A stretch of 7,110 nucleotides of DNA from Candidatus Sericytochromatia bacterium (GTDB lineage Bacteria; Cyanobacteriota; Sericytochromatia; UBA7694; JACMQJ01): contig JACMQJ010000078.1 in NCBI GenBank assembly GCA_014377055.1, forward strand, positions 1 to 7,110. The letters run 5' to 3'. The notes under the pieces are model-generated. The model did not search any database, was not told the DNA's origin, and saw nothing but the letters and a program-made list of their open reading frames with translations. Position 1 is the stretch's first letter. Every line of letters starts with the position of its first letter. Of this stretch, positions 1 through 4,852 are shown one piece after another. The translations under genes and the position numbers were made by a program.

Positions 1-8
1 ATTTGTTA

Positions 9-37
9 TTTACATGATCAGAGAATGTAGCTATAAT
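9..37 (+). promoter_or_regulatory. Promoter of the tRNA-Met gene
   Basis: TTTACA at 9-14 and a perfect TATAAT at 32-37 are separated by exactly 17 bp, the sigma-70 optimum. The predicted start of transcription, around 44, leaves a leader of about 10 nt before the tRNA. The match is close to consensus and correctly placed, so this is the most convincing promoter in the window. Confidence 0.7.
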
Positions 38-53
38 TTATTAGTCATAGTTT

Positions 54-127
54 GGCGGTGTAGCTCAGCTGGTTAGAGCACTCGGTTCATACCCGAGTTG
101 TCGGTAGTTCAAATCTACTCACCGCTA
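54..127 (+). tRNA. tRNA-Met (anticodon CAU), probably elongator
   Basis: All cloverleaf arms can be folded. The acceptor stem is 54-60 with 120-126 and closes on a G-U pair. The D arm is GCTC/GAGC at 63-66 and 76-79. The anticodon stem CTCGG/CCGAG (81-85, 93-97) is perfect around loop TTCATAC, with anticodon CAT at 88-90. The T arm is 103-107 with 115-119 around TTCAAAT, and the discriminator is A127. CCA is not encoded. The 1-72 pair is G-U rather than the mismatch of initiator tRNAs, and the anticodon stem lacks the three G-C pairs of initiators, so elongator Met is favoured. A lysidine-modified tRNA-Ile2 also carries CAU and cannot be fully excluded by eye. No clear terminator follows. Confidence 0.93.
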
Positions 128-255
128 CTAAACTTATAATACATTTCAAAAAAATTACCACAAGTAACAGACTTAATGGACTGAGGGATTAACAAAGATT
201 TTCTCAAATATTATTCTATTCATTCGTCTAATTCGTATCTAAGTCTTAAAAATAA

Positions 256-277
256 AATTTAGCTAATAATCTAAATC
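256..277 (-). terminator. Weak candidate terminator of the YbhP-like gene
   Basis: On the minus strand, GATTTAG (271-277) can pair with CTAAATT (256-262) across an 8-nt loop, ending in one G-T pair. The next bases are T-rich (TTATTTTT). The stem has only two G-C pairs counting the wobble side and overlaps the stop codon, so this is a weak call. Confidence 0.27.
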
Positions 278-1011
278 TCAAATGTTGAAATTAAGGCGAT
301 ATGATCAGAAAGCTTTTTCCAAGGGTTACCTGCTAACTGAATTGCATCAATTAGTTTTATACCTCGATAATAAATGCGATCCAATGTTAGAACAGGAAGA
401 TAACTAGGAAACGTTTTTGCATGTTCTCCATGATGATCTAAATACGCTTCTTTTATTTGTAATCTAGTTTCAAAGGTTTCACTAACTTTTTTATTCCAAT
501 CATTAAAATCTCCAGCTATTATAATCGGTTGATCTTTGGGGATATTATTTTCAATTCTTTCACAAACTTGATTTATTTGCTTTCTTCGACCTGATTCCAA
601 TAGATTTAGGTGTAAGCATAACGCATGAATAGTAATATTATCTATCTCAATAATTGTATGTAAAGCCCCTCTTTTCTCCATTGGGTTTGTTGATATATCA
701 ATATTTTCCCATAGCTTAATTGGAAATTTGCTAAGTATCGCATTGCCATGGTGACCTTCTTTATAAACTGCATTTTTACCATAAGCATAATGACTCCAAA
801 GCTCATGAGCTAAATATTCAAACTGAGATGTATTTTTCCAGTCGTCAATTTCATGAGTACCTGATATATGATCACCAATAACTTCTTGTAGGAAAATAAT
901 GTCAGGATCAACAGATCTAATTGCTTCTCTCATTTTTGTTAAAACAAATTTTTTATTTCTAAAATTGAAACCTTTATGAATATTGTATGATAGGGCTTTT
1001 ATATTTTTCAT
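271..1011 (-). CDS. YbhP-like endonuclease/exonuclease/phosphatase family protein
   Basis: This 246-residue protein has the complete EEP (DNase I/exonuclease III-like) metal-hydrolase fold signature: YNIHKG with N10, LQEV with E43, HGNAILS at 88-94, H134 in CLHLNL, GDFND with D168 and N170, LDRI with D211, and SDH with D236/H237. Family members cleave phosphodiester or phosphomonoester bonds in nucleic acids, inositol phosphates or lipids using a divalent metal. The order and wording of the motifs, including the NAVY-EGHHGNA stretch, closely recall E. coli YbhP, which sits beside a cardiolipin synthase gene there; no such neighbour is visible here. There is no signal peptide or membrane segment, so a cytoplasmic location is likely. 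The substrate is unknown. Length is normal and all catalytic residues are present. The ATG has no clear Shine-Dalgarno sequence, but no better start is available. Confidence 0.88.
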   Translation of the reverse strand: MKNIKALSYNIHKGFNFRNKKFVLTKMREAIRSVDPDIIFLQEVIGDHISGTHEIDDWKNTSQFEYLAHELWSHYAYGKNAVYKEGHHGNAILSKFPIKLWENIDISTNPMEKRGALHTIIEIDNITIHALCLHLNLLESGRRKQINQVCERIENNIPKDQPIIIAGDFNDWNKKVSETFETRLQIKEAYLDHHGEHAKTFPSYLPVLTLDRIYYRGIKLIDAIQLAGNPWKKLSDHIALISTFEI

Positions 1012-1029
1012 TTATTTATTAATTTGTCA

Positions 1030-1060
1030 AAAATAACTTTTGCTTAAATCCTCTTGTCAA
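1030..1060 (-). promoter_or_regulatory. Candidate promoter of the YbhP-like gene
   Basis: On the minus strand a perfect TTGACA (1055-1060) is followed after 19 bp by TATTTT (1030-1035). The -35 box is strong, but the spacing is long and the -10 is weak. A second TTTGACAA copy lies at 1023-1030, about 30 bp nearer the gene. The predicted leader would be only about 10 nt. Confidence 0.3.
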
Positions 1061-1080
1061 ATTTAAGTTTGTTAATTAAA

Positions 1081-1105
1081 ATACTATTAAGTTTAATTAT
1101 AGTAT
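1081..1105. repeat. Inverted repeat in the divergent promoter region
   Basis: ATACTAT (1081-1087) and ATAGTAT (1099-1105) form perfect 7-bp arms around an 11-nt spacer. The element lies between the divergent YbhP-like and XRE genes and upstream of both candidate promoters. An operator is possible, but AT-rich DNA yields such repeats by chance. Confidence 0.35.
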
Positions 1106-1164
1106 CTTTTATTACGGATTAAATTTTTTGTTAAAAATAATCAGAAAGAAAATCACACATTATG

Positions 1165-1194
1165 TTGACGGGATAGATTACTGTATGGTATATT
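1165..1194 (+). promoter_or_regulatory. Promoter giving a leaderless antitoxin mRNA (predicted)
   Basis: TTGACG (1165-1170) and TATATT (1189-1194) are 18 bp apart. The -10 is preceded by TGG (1186-1188), an extended -10. Transcription would begin about 7 bp downstream, at or next to A1201 of the start codon. No Shine-Dalgarno sequence precedes that ATG, which agrees with a leaderless message. Confidence 0.5.
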
Positions 1195-1200
1195 TAATAC
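1183..1200. promoter_or_regulatory. Imperfect palindrome over the -10, possible auto-operator
   Basis: GTAT (1183-1186) and ATAC (1197-1200) are symmetric around a central TATA-containing core that includes the -10 box and abuts the start codon. XRE-type antitoxins usually repress their own promoter through such sites. Only 12 of 18 positions are symmetric. Confidence 0.28.
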
Positions 1201-1980
1201 ATGAGTGAAATATATAAAAAACTTGGATATAGATTAAAAAAGATCAGAGAAGCCTCTGGCATAAGTCAAGAAAGACTAGCTTTGATCCTTAAGCTATCAA
1301 GACCAACAGTTTCTCAAATAGAAACAGGTGAAAGAAAATTAACTGCCGATGAGGTAATAAAAATATCTGAGATATTTAATATTTCAGTTAATTCATTGCT
1401 TGATTTGGAAAAAGAAATTGAAGTAATTTTACCTGATGCTGTAAGAGAAGTAAAAAAAGAAACTCCTATGCGTATCAATGTTCCTCAAAAAAATCTTGAG
1501 AAGTTTAAAGAAGTTTTTATGTATATTCTTGATAGAGTTGGCTCAAAGCCTAATGTTGGCGAAACTGTAATTTATAAGCTTTTATATTTTATGGATTTTG
1601 ACTTTTATGAACGATATGAAGAGCAATTAGTCGGGGCTTGCTATATAAAAAATCATTATGGCCCAACACCTGTTGAATTCAAAAAAATAGCCGATAGAAT
1701 GATGTTAGAGAGAGATATAGAAAGAGTAGAAAGTAATTACTTTAGCTATCCTCAAACCAAATATTTGCCTGTCCGAAAACCTGATTTATCAAAATTTACT
1801 GCCAATGAAATTGGTGTAATTGACGATGTCCTTAATAGATTGGGTGAGATGAATGCAGGTCAAATAAGTGATTATTCACATAATGATGTACCATGGTTAA
1901 CAACAAATGATGGAGAAATAATAGATTATGAATCTGTCTTCTATAGAAGCGCTCACTATTCTGCAAAAAAGTACAAATAA
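1201..1980 (+). CDS. XRE helix-turn-helix protein fused to a DUF4065/Panacea (SocA-like) antitoxin domain
   Basis: This is probably the antitoxin and autorepressor of the toxin-antitoxin pair. Residues 8-67 form an XRE/Cro-cI helix-turn-helix (RLKKIREASGISQERLA, then SRPTVSQIETGER). A linker runs from 70 to 98. Residues about 100-245 match DUF4065, the SocA/Panacea domain, with KLLYFMDF at 127-134, YIKNHYGPTPVEF at 148-160 and a C-terminal DVPWLTTNDGEIIDYES stretch. Panacea domains are known as antitoxin modules that neutralise many unrelated toxins; SocA of Caulobacter is a proteolytic adaptor for toxin SocB. The start is fixed by an in-frame TAA at 1195-1197, two codons upstream. No ribosome binding site is visible. 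The 3' end overlaps the next gene by 53 bp in another frame. The domain call is firm; the antitoxin role is inferred from family and layout. Confidence 0.88.
   Translation: MSEIYKKLGYRLKKIREASGISQERLALILKLSRPTVSQIETGERKLTADEVIKISEIFNISVNSLLDLEKEIEVILPDAVREVKKETPMRINVPQKNLEKFKEVFMYILDRVGSKPNVGETVIYKLLYFMDFDFYERYEEQLVGACYIKNHYGPTPVEFKKIADRMMLERDIERVESNYFSYPQTKYLPVRKPDLSKFTANEIGVIDDVLNRLGEMNAGQISDYSHNDVPWLTTNDGEIIDYESVFYRSAHYSAKKYK
1912..1916 (+). promoter_or_regulatory. Shine-Dalgarno sequence for the toxin, inside the antitoxin gene
   Basis: GGAGA lies 11 nt before ATG 1928, inside the antitoxin reading frame. An in-frame TAG at 1922-1924 rules out any longer toxin reading frame. Together these support 1928 as the toxin start despite the long overlap. 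Confidence 0.5.
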
Positions 1981-2344
1981 ACTTGAACATAGAGTTTTAT
2001 TTTTACCTGAATTTGAACAAGATGCTTTGCAACTTGATGAAAAATTTAAAACAATAGGTAATGATCTTATGGTATTCATAGATGTAGGTCTAAAGCTTTA
2101 TCATGATTTAAATTTAGAAAATGATAGTATAAAATTACTCAAAGACCTTAAAATAAAAAATGCTAAAGTCTATGAAACAGTAAAATTTGCTTGTCGATCC
2201 TTAAAAGGTAAGGGAGCAAACTCAGGGATAAAAATAGTATATGCTCATTTTGAAGATGAGAAAAGGATCGAACTGATCGAAATATATTACAAAGATGATA
2301 AAGAAAATATAGATAGAAAACGAATACTAAAATATTACAACTAA
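1928..2344 (+). CDS. RelE/ParE-like toxin candidate
   Basis: This 138-residue protein is probably the toxin partner of the XRE-Panacea protein. After an N-terminal stretch encoded in the overlap (1-18), residues 20-138 read like the RelE/ParE fold: HRVLFLPEFEQDAL opens the first strand and helix, and the C-terminal sheet is SGIKIVYAHF (99-108) then RIELIEIYYKDDKEN (113-127), ending in a basic RKRILKYY. RelE-type proteins cut mRNA on the ribosome and ParE-type proteins poison gyrase; this sequence does not decide between them. Basic and aromatic residues that could serve an RNase (R90, K93, K95, K102, Y105, Y120, Y121, K122) are present. A 53-bp, +1-frame overlap with the antitoxin suggests translational coupling. 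The family assignment rests on remembered motif shape, so it is moderate. Confidence 0.66.
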   Translation: MNLSSIEALTILQKSTNKLEHRVLFLPEFEQDALQLDEKFKTIGNDLMVFIDVGLKLYHDLNLENDSIKLLKDLKIKNAKVYETVKFACRSLKGKGANSGIKIVYAHFEDEKRIELIEIYYKDDKENIDRKRILKYYN

Positions 2345-2357
2345 AATATCTTTTTTT
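2332..2357 (+). terminator. Weak candidate terminator after the toxin
   Basis: ATATT (2332-2336) can pair with AATAT (2345-2349) across the stop codon, followed by C and seven T (2351-2357). The T-run is good, but the stem is only five A-T pairs. Confidence 0.3.
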
Positions 2358-2386
2358 CAACCAATACAAAATACAACTAAATATTT

Positions 2387-2407
2387 AGCTATCATAACTT
2401 GATAGCT
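2387..2407. repeat. Perfect 7-bp palindrome overlapping the VOC gene -35
   Basis: AGCTATC (2387-2393) and GATAGCT (2401-2407) pair perfectly around ATAACTT. The right arm overlaps the -35 hexamer TTGATA at 2399-2404. With no T-run after it, an operator is more likely than a terminator. Confidence 0.5.
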
Positions 2408-2427
2408 TAGATTTCATAACATATTTT
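2399..2427 (+). promoter_or_regulatory. Candidate promoter of the VOC gene
   Basis: TTGATA (2399-2404) is followed after 17 bp by TATTTT (2422-2427). Transcription would start near 2434, leaving a leader of about 15 nt that contains AGGAG. The -10 lies inside the 2416-2435 palindrome. Confidence 0.45.
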
Positions 2428-2435
2428 TATGTTAT
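2416..2435. repeat. Perfect 8-bp inverted repeat next to the VOC ribosome binding site
   Basis: ATAACATA (2416-2423) and TATGTTAT (2428-2435) pair perfectly around TTTT. AGGAG (2436-2440) follows at once, 9 nt before ATG 2450. As DNA this is a possible operator over the -10 and start site. As RNA, most of it would lie upstream of the predicted transcript start. Confidence 0.5.
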
Positions 2436-2449
2436 AGGAGTGTCTTTTT

Positions 2450-2923
2450 ATGTCTTTTGAAAACTTTTATAATCAATTTGACACATTTAACGTTGGATTA
2501 CCGATATTTTTTAATTTGTGTGCCAATGTTGAAGAAATGAGAACTTTTTATACTGAAATACTTGGTATCAAAGAAAATTATTACCAAAAAAATAATTTTA
2601 TCGACTATAACTCTAATGGCTTAACTATGATGTTTTTTCAAGCTGACTCAATAATTAACAATATGAGTAGTGCCAAAAAAAGATATTCTCAAGGACATTT
2701 TGAATCATTGTTATGGACAATAAAAATTGACCAAGATGCTTTTATCAAGGCTATACAGAAGTTATCTAACCACGAAAACCAAATTAAATATAATCTAAGT
2801 ACTATTCAATGGAATAATGATGGTTTTTGGAATTTTTCTGTTGATGATCCTATGTGGAATAAAATAATTATTTATATGCAACCAAAAAGTATTCCAGTAT
2901 CAAAAATTTGGAATATTTTTTGA
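2450..2923 (+). CDS. VOC-superfamily (glyoxalase-like) protein
   Basis: This 157-residue protein shows the paired beta-alpha-beta-beta-beta layout of the vicinal oxygen chelate superfamily. The first module carries LCANVEEMRTFYTEILGIKE (23-42), the typical strand, helix and FYxxxLG turn. The second ends in FSVDDPMWNKIIIY (129-142), the counterpart of the usual DPxGNxxE ending. VOC proteins include glyoxalases, extradiol dioxygenases, fosfomycin-modifying enzymes and non-catalytic binding proteins. Here the glycine of DPxGN is Trp136 and the glutamate that normally supplies a metal ligand is an isoleucine, so normal metal-dependent catalysis is doubtful. There is no signal peptide. AGGAG at 2436-2440 supports the start. 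The gene lies 105 bp behind the toxin gene on the same strand but appears to have its own promoter. Specific function is unknown. Confidence 0.75.
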   Translation: MSFENFYNQFDTFNVGLPIFFNLCANVEEMRTFYTEILGIKENYYQKNNFIDYNSNGLTMMFFQADSIINNMSSAKKRYSQGHFESLLWTIKIDQDAFIKAIQKLSNHENQIKYNLSTIQWNNDGFWNFSVDDPMWNKIIIYMQPKSIPVSKIWNIF

Positions 2924-2952
2924 ATCAAATACCTAAAATATTATTTATTCAC

Positions 2953-2979
2953 TGAACAAGGAGTTGCACCCCTTGTTCA
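2953..2979 (+). terminator. Hairpin I after the VOC gene
   Basis: TGAACAAGG (2953-2961) and CCTTGTTCA (2971-2979) pair perfectly over 9 bp around a 9-nt loop. It lies 30 bp past the VOC stop. No T-run follows, so on its own it is a stable 3'-end hairpin rather than a textbook intrinsic terminator. Confidence 0.5.
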
Positions 2980-3026
2980 AAGATATAGGTGCTTTGCAAA
3001 CCAATTTTGAGCAAGTATATCTTTTT
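2979..3026 (+). terminator. Hairpin II after the VOC gene, with short T-run
   Basis: AAAGATATA (2979-2987) and TATATCTTT (3016-3024) pair perfectly over 9 bp, directly abutting hairpin I. TTGC/GCAA (2994-2997, 3011-3014) can form an inner stem. The right arm runs into TTTTT (3022-3026), so this may be the actual termination point for the VOC transcript. Confidence 0.42.
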
Positions 3027-3073
3027 ACTTTCATCAATAATTAGTTATAAATATTAAAAATAGATAAACAGCT

Positions 3074-3101
3074 TTGAAAAATATTTTTAATAAGATAAAA
3101 T
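3074..3101 (+). promoter_or_regulatory. Candidate promoter of the dienelactone hydrolase gene
   Basis: TTGAAA (3074-3079) and TAAAAT (3096-3101) are 16 bp apart, each one mismatch from consensus. The predicted leader of about 33 nt includes AGGAGA (3128-3133), a strong Shine-Dalgarno sequence 7 nt before ATG 3141. A TATAAT at 3116-3121 has no usable -35. Confidence 0.42.
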
Positions 3102-3140
3102 GTTATTTATAAAAATATAATAAATATAGGAGAATTTATC

Positions 3141-3929
3141 ATGAAAAAGTACTTACTATCAGCTGTTATGGTTGTTTCGACTTTACTTTTAACAACTAAT
3201 GCACAAGCAAAAGTACATACAACTAATGTTGAATACAAAGATGGAGATCAAGTTTTAGAAGGTTACTTAGCTTATGATGATGCTAGTAAAGTAAGAAGAC
3301 CTGGAGTTCTAGTAGTCCATGAGTGGCTTGGTCTTGAAGGATATGCAAAAATGAGAGCAGAGCAATTAGCCAAACTTGGATATGTTGCCTTTGCAGTAGA
3401 TATATACGGAAAGGGAAACAGAGCCAAAAATACAGATGAAGCAGGAAAAATGGCTGGTGTCTACAAATCAGATCGTAATCTTTATAGATCACGTATGAAA
3501 GCTGGATATGATGTTTTAAAAAATTATGAATTAACTGATTCAAGAAAAATAGCTGCTATAGGATATTGTTTTGGAGGTACGGGTGCTTTAGAACTTGCAA
3601 GAAGTGGTGCAGATCTTAAAGGAGTGGTTACTTTTCATGGTGCTTTAGATACACCAACACCAGAAGATGCAAAAAATATTAAAGGAAAAGTTTTAGCATT
3701 ACACGGAGCCGAGGATGCTTATGTACCAGTTAAAGATGTTCTTGCTTTTCAAGATGAAATGAGAGGCGGAAACGTAGATTGGAGAATGGTTAGTTATGGC
3801 GATTCTGTTCACGGTTTTACTAATCCTAAAAATGGCTCTGACAAGACAAAAGGTGTCGCTTATAACAAAAAAGCTGATGTGAGATCATTTAAAGAAATGA
3901 CAGACTTTTTTACCGAAATTTTTAACTAA
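3141..3929 (+). CDS. Exported dienelactone hydrolase family protein
   Basis: This 262-residue alpha/beta hydrolase belongs to the dienelactone hydrolase family (PF01738 type), whose founding member opens the lactone ring of dienelactone in chloroaromatic degradation. Residues 1-23 are a Sec signal peptide: basic MKK, hydrophobic core to about 17, and AQA before the predicted cut at 23/24. The mature domain has HEWLGL with E61, GYCFGG with nucleophile C143, the AEDAYVP segment with D192 and SVHGF with H224, so the Cys-His-Asp triad and the partner glutamate are intact. The protein is predicted to act outside the cytoplasm, which points to a general esterase or lactonase role rather than the classical catabolic pathway; no other aromatic-degradation gene is nearby. 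It appears to be a single-gene unit with its own promoter and downstream hairpins. The family call is firm; the substrate is unknown. Confidence 0.92.
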   Translation: MKKYLLSAVMVVSTLLLTTNAQAKVHTTNVEYKDGDQVLEGYLAYDDASKVRRPGVLVVHEWLGLEGYAKMRAEQLAKLGYVAFAVDIYGKGNRAKNTDEAGKMAGVYKSDRNLYRSRMKAGYDVLKNYELTDSRKIAAIGYCFGGTGALELARSGADLKGVVTFHGALDTPTPEDAKNIKGKVLALHGAEDAYVPVKDVLAFQDEMRGGNVDWRMVSYGDSVHGFTNPKNGSDKTKGVAYNKKADVRSFKEMTDFFTEIFN

Positions 3930-3935
3930 TTTGTT

Positions 3936-3962
3936 AATATAGAAGATATTATCTTCTATATT
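3936..3962. repeat. Perfect 12-bp hairpin just after the dienelactone hydrolase gene
   Basis: Twelve perfectly paired bases (3936-3947 with 3951-3962) surround ATT. The hairpin lies 6 bp past the stop. It is followed by GTCCTCTC, not a T-run, so it probably protects the mRNA 3' end or assists the terminator immediately downstream. Confidence 0.55.
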
Positions 3963-3966
3963 GTCC

Positions 3967-4012
3967 TCTCTTAGTCATATATTAAGTATTGCTATTTTTT
4001 AAGAGATTTTTT
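3967..4012 (+). terminator. Candidate terminator of the dienelactone hydrolase gene
   Basis: TCTCTTA (3967-3973) and TAAGAGA (4000-4006) pair perfectly and are followed directly by six T (4007-4012) and more T-rich sequence. The loop is long, about 26 nt, which weakens the call, but the stem and T-run are in the right order. Confidence 0.42.
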
Positions 4013-4221
4013 ATTTATATAACCATGCTAAAACCTTTTTGATAGTAATAAAATATAGGTTAAAGTAATTTTATCAATTTATATTTATGTCATTAATCTA
4101 GTATTAACAGAGTTTTTAGAACTAATTTATTCTGAATTTCTTTGTAATTTATTTCAAAATATCTTATAATCTTGTGATTTATCATTTCTTAAGAATGTAT
4201 ACTATAAGATGAAAAAATAAT
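4013..4221. other. Gene-free AT-rich spacer
   Basis: No reading frame of useful length and no recognisable RNA gene occur here. The only ordered signal is the promoter-like pair at 4142-4170. AACCT/AGGTT could form a weak 5-bp stem around 4031-4062. Otherwise I see only low-complexity AT-rich DNA between converging transcription units. Confidence 0.5.
4142..4170 (+). promoter_or_regulatory. Promoter-like sequence facing the 25-bp inverted repeat
   Basis: TTGTAA (4142-4147) and a perfect TATAAT (4165-4170) are 17 bp apart. A transcript from about 4177 would contain the whole 4222-4281 hairpin and no substantial gene. TATAAT arises often by chance in DNA this AT-rich. Confidence 0.3.
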
Positions 4222-4281
4222 ACTTATCTCAATATTATGTTTGTTGAGCATGAAGCCAACAAACATAATATTGAGATAAGT
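4222..4281. repeat. Perfect 25-bp inverted repeat with 10-nt spacer
   Basis: Positions 4222-4246 and 4257-4281 are exact reverse complements, separated by AGCATGAAGC, within which GC/GC can extend the stem. This is far beyond chance and much longer than the terminators here. Read on the minus strand, the stem is followed by ATTATTTTTT, so it could act as a back-up terminator behind rbfA. On the plus strand no T-run follows. No flanking target-site duplication is visible. A miniature mobile element, a structured small RNA or a bidirectional transcription barrier are the options. Confidence 0.85.
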
Positions 4282-4362
4282 CCAGACAATAACTCATTAA
4301 ACTAAGTAGTCAAAAAAATCTAAAATAAAAAAGAATAGCTGTAGAGAGAATAAAAATATAAT

Positions 4363-4390
4363 AAAAAAGGACGTCTATTAAAACGCCCTT
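4363..4390 (-). terminator. Intrinsic terminator of rbfA
   Basis: On the minus strand AAGGGCGT (4383-4390) pairs with ACGTCCTT (4367-4374) over 8 bp with one G-T wobble and an 8-nt loop. The stem runs into TTTTTT (4363-4368). It lies 34 bp beyond the rbfA stop, a standard arrangement. Confidence 0.72.
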
Positions 4391-4423
4391 ATCAAAAAAG
4401 TGATATTTTAGATTAAAATACCA

Positions 4424-4822
4424 TTATTCGTTAACTTCAACTTTATCTTCTTCAACAGTTTCTATTTCAACTTCTTGTTCCTTAATTTTATTCATTAAAG
4501 AAAGAATTTTATCCCCTTTGGCGATAGACTCGTCTAATCTTAGATGTATATCAGGAACAAATCTAAGATTAATTCTTTTACCTAATTCACTTCTAATATA
4601 TCCTTTGGCAGATTCAAGCCCTTGCATTACTGATTGCTTCTGTTCATCAGTACCCATTACACTAATAAAGATAGTTACATGTCTTAAGTCGTTAGTAACT
4701 TCTACTTCGGTTACAGAAGTAACAGTATTTTTAACTCTAACATCCTTGATATCTCTCATCAGCAAGCTACCCATTTCTCGTTTAACAGCTTCGGCAACTT
4801 TAACTGGTCTATTATTACTCAT
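4424..4822 (-). CDS. rbfA: Ribosome-binding factor A
   Basis: RbfA is a KH-like single-domain protein that binds immature 30S subunits near helix 1 of 16S rRNA and supports late maturation and growth in the cold. This 132-residue protein starts NNRPVKVAEAVKREM, continues with TSVTEVEVTNDLRHVTIFISVMG (35-57) and GYIRSELGKRINLRFVPDIHLRLDES (74-99), the diagnostic RbfA core, and ends in a strongly acidic tail (114-132). Length is normal. The core wording is close to cyanobacterial RbfA. GAAAGGA (4833-4839) lies about 10 nt before the ATG. The gene follows infB in the same direction, the common infB-rbfA order, but an intrinsic terminator lies between them. Confidence 0.95.
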   Translation of the reverse strand: MSNNRPVKVAEAVKREMGSLLMRDIKDVRVKNTVTSVTEVEVTNDLRHVTIFISVMGTDEQKQSVMQGLESAKGYIRSELGKRINLRFVPDIHLRLDESIAKGDKILSLMNKIKEQEVEIETVEEDKVEVNE

Positions 4823-4852
4823 AATATTTAAATCCTTTCTTAACTAGAGTAA

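Noticed and set aside
54..127. tRNA-Met as the attachment site of an integrated element carrying the toxin-antitoxin pair
   Set aside because: No second copy of the tRNA 3' end and no integrase gene were found in the window.
1965..1971. A-AAA-AAG slippery heptamer in the last codons of the antitoxin gene, suggesting a frameshift fusion with the toxin
   Set aside because: A -1 slip leads into the third frame, which stops after about 30 codons; the toxin lies in the +1 frame. No clear stimulatory hairpin follows.
2163..2369. 68-codon minus-strand open frame over the toxin gene
   Set aside because: The Phe/Leu/Tyr-rich composition is typical of antisense AT-rich DNA, and the plus-strand frame has better start signals and domain resemblance.
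2387..2407. Palindrome as the terminator of the toxin gene
   Set aside because: No T-run follows the stem and it overlaps the VOC -35 box, so an operator role fits better.
4018..4305. Very short open frames in the gap before rbfA
   Set aside because: All are under about 25 codons, lack ribosome binding sites and occur in AT-rich low-complexity sequence.
4518..4847. 109-codon plus-strand open frame opposite rbfA
   Set aside because: It is antisense to the conserved rbfA gene, and its Ser/Thr/Leu-rich composition is the usual product of reading a gene backwards.
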